A stretch of 64,000 bases of DNA from Liolophura sinensis. Lineage: Eukaryota > Mollusca > Polyplacophora > Chitonida > Chitonidae. The stretch spans positions 1-64,000 of the forward strand of contig NW_027018076.1 of NCBI RefSeq assembly GCF_032854445.1, given 5' to 3'. Positions 1 to 9,503 of the stretch are shown here, piece after piece (the stretch's first letter is position 1; each line of letters opens with the position of its first letter). Below the pieces are notes generated by a model. That model was given only the letters and a program-made list of their open reading frames with translations. It was not told where the DNA came from and made no database searches. Both the position numbers and the translations under genes were made by a program.

Positions 1-1486
1 TAATTGAACACTGACCCACATCAGTAAGGTGCCAAAAGATGCGCAATTGGGCCAGGCATCGGCAGCTGTTTAAAAAATTGCAAATTTCCCTGGTTTCCAT
101 GGAGTAAGAGCCGTTTCTAGGCAAGTCATGTTGTCATCAATGATCATTCAATTGTCGCTACAGCCAAAAGCATTGGTCGGAGAGCAACGCGGTTTGCACT
201 ATTCGATTTCTCGTCACAAAATACGTCGGATTAGCCTCTTACCAGCAGCACTGGAACAGTTTTTTCCACTTTTGCATTTTTGCCTGGTCTTTTTGTTAAT
301 TGAAATCGGCTACACTGTACTATCTACCATCGCGACTGGTCATTACTATATTCAACTTTTGACTATAAGTTATGTGCCCTTTGGTAGCCCAGAAGACGTC
401 AAATCTTTGGGCTAAGCCCATTTAACTCACCCAGCAATTGTCTTACTTCTAAGTCCAAGACATTCTCAATGTCTTTATCTACGTGTAGAAAAACCACACC
501 ATTTGTACATAAAAAACACAAAGTACTAGATACAGTCTGCTGTAAAAAGTATAATTGAAACACTGACCCACATCAGTAAGGTGCCAAAAGATGCGCAATT
601 GGGCCAGGCATCGGCAGCTGTTTAAAAAATTGCAAATTTCCCTGGTTTCCATGGAGTAAGAGCCGTTTCTAGGCACGTGATGTTGTCATCAATGATCATT
701 CAATTGTCGCTACAGCCAAAAGTATTGGTCGGAGAGCAACGCGGTTTGCACCATTCGATTTCTCGTCACAAAATACGTCGGATTAGCCTCTTACCAGCAG
801 CACTGGAACACTTTTTCCACTTTTGCAATTTTTGCCTGGTCTTTTTGTTAATTGAAATCGGCTACACTGTACTATGTACCATCGCGACTGGTCATTACTA
901 TATTCAACTTTGACTATAAGTTATGTGCCCTTTGGTACCCCAGAAGACGTCAAATCTTTGGCTAAGCCCATTTAACTCATCCAGCAATTGTCTTACTTCT
1001 AAGTCCAAGGACAATCTCAAATGTCTTTATCTACGTGTAAAAAAACCACACCATTTGTACATAAAAAACACAAAGTACTAGATACATTCTGCTGTAAAAA
1101 GTACAATTGAACACTGACCCACATCAATAAGATGCCAAAAGATGCGCAATTGGGCCAGGCATCGGCAGCTGTTTAAAAAATTGCAAATTTCCCTGGTTTC
1201 CATGGAGTAAGAGCCGTTTCTAGGCACGTGATGTTGTCATCAATGATCATTCAATTGTCGCTACAGCCAAAAGTATTGGTCGGAGAGCAACGCGGTTTGC
1301 ACCATTCGATTTCTCGTCACAAAATACGTCGGATTAGCCTCTTACCAGCAGCACTGGAACAGTTTTTCCACTTTTGCATTTTTGCCTGGTCTTTTTGTTA
1401 ATTGAAATCGGCTACACTGTACTATGTACCATCGCGACTGGTCATTACTATATTCAACTTTTGACTATAAGTTATGTGCCCTTTGG

Positions 1487-1522
1487 TAGCCCAGAAGACG
1501 TCAAATCTTTGGGCTAAGCCCA
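1487..1522. other. Conserved hairpin with an alternative overlapping palindrome (example monomer)
   Basis: TAGCCCA (1487-1493), a single G, AAGA (1495-1498), a 7-base loop CGTCAAA, TCTT (1506-1509) and TGGGCTA (1510-1516) form an 11-bp stem with one bulged base. TGGGCT (1510-1515) can instead pair with AGCCCA (1517-1522) across one base, so the two structures exclude each other. The first copy of the element is at 385-420, and it recurs in most monomers. In monomers reading GGTACCCC the outer stem has one C-C mismatch. In monomers reading CTAAGGCC the second palindrome is weakened. Whether it forms in DNA or RNA is not shown by sequence. Confidence 0.7.
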
Positions 1523-1538
1523 TTTAACTCACCCAGCA

Positions 1539-1566
1539 ATTGTCTTACTTCTAAGTCCAAGACAAT
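1539..1566. other. 8-bp inverted repeat with variable 12-base loop (example monomer)
   Basis: ATTGTCTT (1539-1546) and AAGACAAT (1559-1566) are exact reverse complements around the loop ACTTCTAAGTCC. The other common version of the monomer has the loop ATTTCTAGGTCG, with three differences, while both arms are unchanged. Occasional monomers break an arm (near 457-464, 25871, 40195 and 48970). It lies 16 bases downstream of the TGGGCT palindrome, so the two elements form one structured region of about 80 bp. Confidence 0.7.
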
Positions 1567-2761
1567 CTCAATGTCTTTATCTACGTGTAGAAAAACCACA
1601 CCATTTGTACATAAAAAACACAAAGTACTAGATACAGTCTGCTGTAAAAAGTACAATTGAACACTGACCCACATCAATAAGGTGCCAAAAGATGCGGAAT
1701 TGGGCCAGGCATCGGCAGCTGTTTAAAAAATTGTTAATTTCCCTGGTTTCCATGGAGTAAGAACCGTTGTTAGGCACGTGATTTTGTCATCAATGATCAT
1801 TCAATTGTCGCTACAGCCAAAAGCATTGGTCGGAGAGCAACGCGGTTTGCACCATTCGATTTCTCGTCACAAAATACGTCGGATTAGCCTCTTACCAGCA
1901 GCACTGGAACAGTTTTTCCACTTTTGCATTTTTGCTGGTCTTTTTGTTAATTGAAATCGGCTACACTGTACTATGTACCATCGCGACTGGTCATTACTAT
2001 ATTCAACTTTTGACTATAAGTTATGTGCCCTTTGGTAGCCCAAAAGACGTCAATCTTTGGGCTAAGCACATTTAACTCACCCAGCAATTGTCTTACTTCT
2101 AAGTCCAAGACAATCTCAATGTCTTTATCTACGTGTAGAAAAACCCACACCATTTGTACATGAAAAACACAAAGTACTAGATACATTATCCTGTAAAAAG
2201 TACAATTGAACACTGACCCACATCAATAAGGTGCCAAAAGATGCGCAATTGGGCCAGGCATCGGCAAGCTGTTTAAAAATTGCAAATTTCCCTGGTTTCC
2301 ATGGAGTAAGAGTCGTTTCTAGGCAAGTCATGTTGTCATCAATGATCATTCAATTGTCGCTACAGCAAAAGTATTGGTCGGAGAGCAACGCGGTTTGCAC
2401 CATTCGATTTCTCGTCACAAAATACGTCGGATTAGCCTCTTACCAGCAGCACTGGAACAGTTTTTCCACTTTTGCATTTTTGCCTGGTCTTTTTTGTTAA
2501 TTGAAATCGGCCTACACTGTACTATGTACCATCGCGACTGGTCATTACTATATTCAACTTTTGACTATAAGTTATGTGCCCTTTGGTAGCCCAGAAAACG
2601 TCAAATCTTTGGGCTAAGCCCATTTAACTCACCCAGCAATTGTCTTACTTCTAAGTCCAAGACAATCTCAATGTCTTTATCTACGTGTAGAAAAACCACA
2701 CCATTTGTACATAAAAAACACAAAGTACTAGATACAGTGTGCTGTAAAAGTACAATTGAAA

Positions 2762-3458
2762 CACTGACCCACATCAATAAGGTGCCAAAAGATGCGGAAT
2801 TGGGCCAGGCATCGCAGCTGTTTAAAAAATTGCTAATTTCCTCTGGTTTCCATGGAGTAAGAACCGTTGTTAGGCACGTGATTTTGTCACAATGATCATT
2901 CAATTGTCACTACAGCCAAAAGCATTGGTCGGAGAGCAACGCGGTTTGCACCATTCGATTTCTCGTCATAAAATACGTCGGATTAGTAAGAAGTTTCCAT
3001 GGAGTAAGAACCGTTGTTAGGCACGTGATTTGTCATCAATGATCATTCAATTGTCGCTACAGCCAAAAGCATTGGTCGGAGAGCAACGCGGTTTGCACCA
3101 TTCGATTTCTCGTCACAAAATACGTCGGATTAGCCTCTTACCAGCAGCACTGGAACAGTTTTTCCACTTTTGCATTTTTGCCTGGTCTTTTTGTTAATTG
3201 AAATCGGCTACACTGTACTATGTACCATCGCGACTGGTCATTACTATATTCAACTTTTGACTATAAGTTATGTGCCCTTTGGTAGCCCAGAAGACGTCAA
3301 ATCTTTGGGCTAAGCCCATTTAACTCACCCAGCAATTGTCTTATTTCTAGGTCGAAGACAATCTCAATGTCTATTATTTACGTGTAGAAAAACCACACCA
3401 TTTGTACATAAAAAACACAAAGTACTAGATACAGTCTGCTGTAAAAAGTACAATTGAA
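2762..3458 (+). repeat. 697-bp monomer with a 147-bp internal partial duplication
   Basis: This monomer runs normally from its anchor through TTTCCATGG (2847) to GGATTAG ending at 2986. Seven bases follow (TAAGAAG, 2987-2993), and then TTTCCATGGAGTAAGAACC starts again at 2994. The spacing of the two TTTCCATGG copies is 147 bp, which accounts for the length of 697 instead of 550. The seven filler bases, with the preceding AG, match AGTAAGAA inside the duplicated segment, so the junction looks templated. It is the only monomer in the window with a large internal rearrangement. Confidence 0.9.
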
Positions 3459-6400
3459 CACTGACCCACATCAATAAGGTGCCAAAAGATGCGGAATTGG
3501 GCCAGGCATCGGCAGCTGTTTAAAAAATTGCTAATTTCCCTGGTTTCCATGGAGTAAGAACCGTTGTTAGGCACGTGATTTTGTCATCAATGATCATTCA
3601 ATTGTCGCTACAGCCAAAAGCATTGGTCGGAGAGCAACGCGGTTTGCACCATTCGATTTCTCGTCACAAAATACGTCGGATTAGCCTCTTACCAGCAGCA
3701 CTGGAACAGTTTTTCCACTTTTGCATTTTTGCCTGGTCTTTTTGTTAATTGAAATCGGCTACACTGTACTATCTACCATCGCGACTGGTCATTACTATAT
3801 TCAACTTTTGACTATAAGTTATGTGCCCTTTGATACCCCAGAAGACGTCAAATCTTTGGGCTAAGCCCATTTAACTCATCCAGCAATTGTCTTACTTCTA
3901 AGTCCAAGACAATCTCAATGTCTTTATCTACGTGTAGAAAAAACCACACCATTTGTACATAAAAAACACAAAGTACTAGATACATTCTGCTGTAAAAAGT
4001 ACAATTGAACACTGACCCACATCAATAAGATGCCAAAAGATGCGCAATTGGGCCAGGCATCGGCAGCTGTTTAAAATATTGCAAATTTCCCTGGTTTCCA
4101 TGGAGTAAGAGCCGTTTCTAGGCACGTGATGTTGTCATCAATGATCATTCAATTGTCGCTACAGCCAAAAGTATTGGTCGGAGAGCAACGCGGTTTGCAC
4201 CATTCGATTTCTCGTCACAAAATACGTCGGATTAGCCTCTTACCAGCAGCGCTGGGACAGTTTTTCCACTTTTGCATTTTTGCCTGGTCTTTTTGTTAAT
4301 TGAAATCGGCTACACTGTACTATGTACCATCGCGACTGGTCATTACTATATTCAACTTTTGACTATAAGTTATGTGCCCTTTGGTAGCCCAGAAGACGTC
4401 AAATCTTTGGGCTAAGCCCATTTAACTCACCCAGCAATTGTCTTACTTCTAAGTCCAAGACAATCTCAATGTCTTTATCTACGTGTAGAAAAACCACACC
4501 ATTTGTACATAAAAAACACAAAGTACTAGATACAGTCTGCTGTAAAAAGTACAATTGAACACTGACCCACATCAATAAGGTGCCAAAAGATGCGGAATTG
4601 GGCCAGGCATCGGCAGCTGTTTAAAAAATTGTTAATTTCCCTGGTTTCCATGGAGTAAGAACCGTTGTTAGGCACGTGATTTTGTCATCAATGATCATTC
4701 AATTGTCACTACAGCCAAAAGTATTGGTCGGAGAGCAACGCGGTTTGCACCATTCGATTTCTCGTCACAAAATACGTCGGATTAGCCTCTTACCAGCAGC
4801 ACTGGAATAGTTTTTCCACTTTTGCATTTTTGCCTGGTCTTTTTGTTAATTGAAATCGGCTACACTGTACTATCTACCATCGCGACTGGTCATTACTATA
4901 TTCAACTTTTGACTATAAGTTATGTGCCCTTTGGTAGCCCAGAAGACGTCAAATCTTTGGGCTAAGCCCATTTAACTCATCCAGCAATTGTCTTACTTCT
5001 AAGTCCAAGACAATCTCAATGTCTTTATCTACGTGTAGAAAAAACCACACCATTTGTACATAAAAAACACAAAGTACTAGATACATTCTCCTGTAAAATG
5101 TACAATTGAACACTGACCCACATCAATAAGGTGCCAAAAGATGAGGAATTGGGCCAGGCATCGGCAGCTGTTTAAAATATTGCAAATTTCCCTGGTTTCC
5201 ATGGAGTAAGAGCCGTTTCTAGGCACGTGATGTTGTCATCAATGATCATTCAATTGTCGCTACAGCCAAAAGTATTGTTCGGAGAGCAACGCGGTTTGCA
5301 CCATTCGATTTCTCGTCACAAAATACGTCGGATTAGCCTCTTACCAGCAGCACTGGAACAGTTTTTTCCACTTTTGCATTTTTGCCTGGTCTTTTTGTTA
5401 ATTGAAATCGGCTACACTGTACTATGTACCATCGCGACTGGTCATTACTATTCAACTTTTGACTATAAGTTATGTGCCCTTTGGTAGCCCCAGAAGACGT
5501 CAAATCTTTGGGCTAAGCCCATTTAACTCACCCAGCAATTGTCTTATTTCTAGGTCGAAGACAATCTCAATGTCTATATCTACGTGTAGAAAAACCACAC
5601 CATTTGTACATAAAAAACACAAGGTACTTGATAAAGTGTGCCGTAAAAAGTACAATTGAACACTGACCCCACATCAATAAGGTGCCAAAAGATGCGCAAT
5701 TGGGCCAGGCATCGGCAGCTGTTTAAAAAAATTGCTAATTCCCTGGTTTCCATGGAGTAAGAACCGTTGTTAGGCACGTGATTTTGTCATCAATGATCAT
5801 TCAATTGTCGCTACAGCCAAAAGCATTGGTCGGAGAGCAACGCGGTTTGCACCATTGCGATTCTCGTCACAAAATACGTCGGATTAGCCTCTACCAGCAG
5901 CACTGGAACAGTTTTTCCACTTTTGCATTTTTGCCATGGTCTTTTTGTTAATTGAAATCGGCTACACTGTACTATGTACCATCGCGACTAGTCATTACTA
6001 TATTCAACTTTTGACTATAAGTTATGTGCCCTTCGGTACCCCAGAAGACGTCAAATCTTTGGGCTAAGCCCGTTTAACTCACCCAGCAATTGTCTTACTT
6101 CTAAGTCCAAGACAATCTCAATGTCTTTATCTACGTGTAGAAAAACCACACCATTTGTGCATAAAAAACACAAAGTACTAGATACAGTCTGCTGTAAAAA
6201 GTACAATTGAACACTGACCCACATCAATAAGGTGCCAAAAGATGCGGAATTGGGCCAGGCATCGGCAGCTGTTAAAAAATTGCAATTTCCCCTGGTTTCC
6301 ATGGAGTAAGAACCGTTGTTAGGCACGTGATTTTGTCATCAATGATCATTCAATTGTCGCTACAGCCAAAAGCATTGGTCGGAGAGCAACGCGGTTTGCA

Positions 6401-6761
6401 CCATTCGATTTCTCGTCACAAAATACGTCGGATTAGCCTCTTACCAGCAGCACTGGAACAGTTTTTCCACTTTTGCATTTTTGCCTGGTCTTTTTGTTAA
6501 TTGAAATCGGCTACACTGTACTATGTACCATCGCGACTGGTCATTACTATATTCAACTTCTGACTATAAGTTATGTGCCCTTTGGTACCCCAGAAGACGT
6601 CAAATCTTTGGGCTAAGCCCATTTAACTCACCCAGCAATTGTCCTTACTTCTAAGTCCAAGACAATCTCAATGTCTTTATCTACGTGTAGAAAAACCACA
6701 CCATTTGTACATAAAAAACACAAAGTACTAGATACAGTGTGCTGTAAAAAGTACAATTGAA

Positions 6762-8953
6762 CACTGACCCACATCAATAAGGTGCCAAAAGATGCGGAAT
6801 TGGGCCAGGCATCGGCAGCTGTTTAAAAAATTGCAAATTTCCCTGGTTTCCATGGAGTAAGAACCGTTGTTAGGCACGTGAGTTTGTCATCAATGATCAT
6901 TCAATTGTCGCTACAGCCAAAAGCATTGGTCGGAGAGCAACGCGGTTTGCACCATTCGATTTCTCGTCACAAAATACGTCGGATTACCCTCTTACCAGCA
7001 GCACTGGAACAGTTTTTCCACTTTTGCATTTTTGCCTGGTCTTTTTGTTAATTGAAATCGGCTACACTGTACTATCTACCATCGCGACTGGTCATTACTA
7101 TATTCAACTTTTGACTATAAGCTATGTGCCCTTTGGTACCCCAGAAGACGTCAAATCTTTGGGCTAAGCCCATTTAACTCATCCAGCAATTGTCTTACTT
7201 CTAAGTCCAAGACAATCTCAATGTCTTTATCTACGTGTAAAAAAACCACACCATTTGTACATAAAAAACACAAAGTACTAGATACAGTGTGCTGTAAAAA
7301 GTACAATTGAACACTGACCCACATCAATAAGGTGCCAAAAGATGCGGAATCGGGCCAGGCATCGGCAGCTGTTTAAAAAATTGCAAATTTCCCTGGTTTC
7401 CAAGGAGTGAGAGTCGTTGCTGGGCACGTGATTTTGTCATCAATGATCATTCAATTGTCCCTACAGCCAAAAGTATTAGTCGGAGAGCAACGCGGTTTGC
7501 ACCAATCGATTTCTCGTCACAAAATACGTCGGATTAGCTCCTTACCAGCAGCACTGGAACAGTTTTTCCATTTTTCCCTAGTCTTTTTGTTAATTGAAAT
7601 CGGCTACACTGTACTATGTACCATCGCGACTGGTCATTACTATATTCAACTTTTGACTATAAGTTATGTGCCCTTTGGTAGCCCAGAAGACGTCAAATCT
7701 TTGGGCTAAGGCCATTTAACTCACTCAGCAATTGTCTTACTTCTAAGTCCAAGACAATCTCAATGTCTTCATCTACGTGTAGAAAAACCACACCATTTGT
7801 ACATAAAAAACACAAAGTACTAGATACAGTGTGCTGTAAAAAGTACAATTGAACACTGACCCACATCAATAAGGTGCCAAAAGATGCGGAATTGGGCCAG
7901 GCATCGGCAGCTGTTTAAAAAATTGCAAATTTCCCTGGTTTCCATGGAGTAAGAGCCGTTGTTAGGCACGTGATGTTGTCATCAATGATCATTCAATTGT
8001 CGCTACAGCCAAAAGTATTGGTCGGAGAGCAACGCGGTTTGCACCATTCGATTTCTCGTCACAAAATACGTCGGATTAGTATCTTACCAGCAGCACTGGA
8101 ACAGTTTTTCCACTTTTGCATTTTTGCCTGGTCTTTTTGTTAATTGAATTCGGCTACACTGTACTATGTACCATCGCGACTAGTCATTACTATATTCAAC
8201 TTTTGACTATAAGTTATGTGCCCTTTGGTACCCCAGAAGACGTCAAATCTTTGGGCTAAGCCCATTTAACTCATCCAGCAATTGTCTTACCTCTAATTCC
8301 AAGACAATCTCAATGTCTTTATCTACGTGTAGAAAAACCACACCATTTGTACATAAAAAACACAAAGTACTAGATACAGTGTGCTGTAAAAAGTACAATT
8401 GAACACTGACCCACATCAATAAGGTGCCAAAAGATGCGGAATTGGGCCAGGCATCGGCAGCTGTTTAAAAAATTGCAAATTTCCCTGGTTTCCATGGAGT
8501 AAGAGCCGTTTCTAGGCAAGTGATGTTGTCATCAATGATCATTCAATTGTCGCTACAGCCAAAAGTATTGGTCGGAGAGCAACGCGGTTTGCACCATTCG
8601 ATTTCTCGTCACAAAATACGTCGGATTAGCCTCTTACCAGCAGCACTGGAACAGTTTTTCCACTTTTGCATTTTTCCCTGGTCTTTTTGTTAATTGAAAT
8701 CGGCTACACTGTACTATATACCATCGCGACTGGTCATTACTATATTCAACTTTTGACTATACGTTATGTGCCCTTTGGTAGCCCAGAAGTCGTCAAATCT
8801 TTGGGCTAAGCCCATTTAACTCATCCAGCAATTGTCTTACTTCTAAGTCCAAGACAATCTCAATGTCTTTATCTACGTGTAGAAAAACCACACCATTTGT
8901 ACATAAAAAACACAAAGTACTAGATACAGTCTGCTGTAAAAAGTATAATTGAA
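6762..8953 (+). repeat. Four-monomer segment repeated later at 13354-16091
   Basis: Monomers start at 6762, 7312, 7854 and 8404. Diagnostic variants are, in order: CACGTGAGTTTG with GGATTACCC, TATAAGCTATG and GTGTAAAAAAACC; the isolated short monomer; GGATTAGTATC with GAATTCGG and CTCTAATTCC; and CTATATACC with ACTATACGTTATG and AGAAGTCGTC. The same series recurs at 13354-16091, with the first type present twice there and with many single-base indels. The two segments therefore share an ancestral block. Confidence 0.8.
7312..7853 (+). repeat. Short (542-bp) monomer carrying an 8-bp deletion
   Basis: The T-rich tract reads CCATTTTTCCCTAGTC where normal monomers have a version eight bases longer containing TTTGCATTTTTGCC. 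Linked variants are CAAGGAGTGAGAGTCGTTGCTGGGC, split here as CAAGGAGTGAGAG then TCGTTGCTGGGC, plus TATTAGTCGG, CACCAATCG and GATTAGCTCC. Its only relative in the first 42 kb is the 540-bp copy at 14453-14992. The same subtype, with further changes, becomes frequent after 42500. Confidence 0.88.
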
Positions 8954-9503
8954 CACTGACCCACATCAGTAAGGTGCCAAAAGATGCGGAATGGGGCCAG
9001 GCATCGGCAGCTGTTTAAAAAATTGCAAATTTCCCTGGTTTCCATGGAGTAAGAGCCGTTTCTAGGCACGTGATGTTGTCATCAATGATCATTCAATTGT
9101 CGCTACAGCCAAAAGTATTGGTCGGAGAGCAACGCGGTTTGCACCATTCGATTTCTCGTCACAAAATACGTCGGATTAGCCTCTTACCAGCAGCACTGGA
9201 ACAGTTTTTCCACTTTTGCATTTTTGCCTGGTCTTTTTGTTAATTGAAATCGGCTACACTGTACTATGTACCATCGCGACTGTTCATTACTATATTCAAC
9301 TTTTGACTATAAGTTATGTGCCCTTTGGTAGCCCAGAAGACGTCAAATCTTTGGGCTAAGCCCATTTAACTCACCCAGCAATTGTCTTATTTCTAGGTCG
9401 AAGACAATCTCAATGTCTTTATCTACGTGTAGAAAAACCACACCATTTGTACATAAAAAACACAAAGTACTAGATACAGTCTGCTGTAAAAAGTATAATT
9501 GAA
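8404..9503 (+). repeat. Two-monomer block recurring 2750 bp downstream
   Basis: Monomers at 8404 and 8954 share rare variants with those at 11154 and 11704: CTATATACC, ACTATACGTTATG and AGAAGTCGTC in the first, then GCGGAATGGGGCC, ATCAGTAAGG and CGACTGTTC in the second. The offset is exactly 2750 bp, five monomers. The match weakens near the end: 8954 ends with CTTATTTCTAGGTCG and 11704 with CTTACTTCTAAGTCC. This suggests a later conversion tract. Confidence 0.78.

Larger units (their letters stand above)
9..6761 (+). repeat. Divergent, indel-rich satellite block (12 monomers)
   Basis: Monomers start at 9, 561, 1112, 1662, 2211, 2762, 3459, 4010, 4560, 5111, 5661 and 6212. Lengths drift (552, 551, 550, 549, 551, 697, 551, 550, 551, 550, 551, 550), mainly through single-base gains and losses in homopolymers. 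No regular higher-order unit is visible. Two versions of the 5' third alternate: one reads GTAAGAGCC then GTTTCTAGG, the other GTAAGAACC then GTTGTTAGG. The alternation is irregular, as expected from repeated exchange between variants. No gene is present. Confidence 0.85.

Noticed and set aside
128-415. Recurrent ~60-148 codon open frames on both strands as small membrane-protein genes
   Set aside because: They repeat with the monomer, switch frame by single-base indels, are cut by stops fixed in most copies, and match no family I know. Chance openness in a homogenised repeat is enough.
1198-1215. GTAAGA / GTGAGA as splice donor sites
   Set aside because: The hexamers look donor-like, but there is no coding exon or supported acceptor, so no splice model can be defended.
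7342-7365. CENP-B box
   Set aside because: CGGG occurs only in variants reading GGAATCGGGCC, and the TTCG and A positions required by NTTCGNNNNANNCGGGN are absent. I found no match elsewhere in the monomer.
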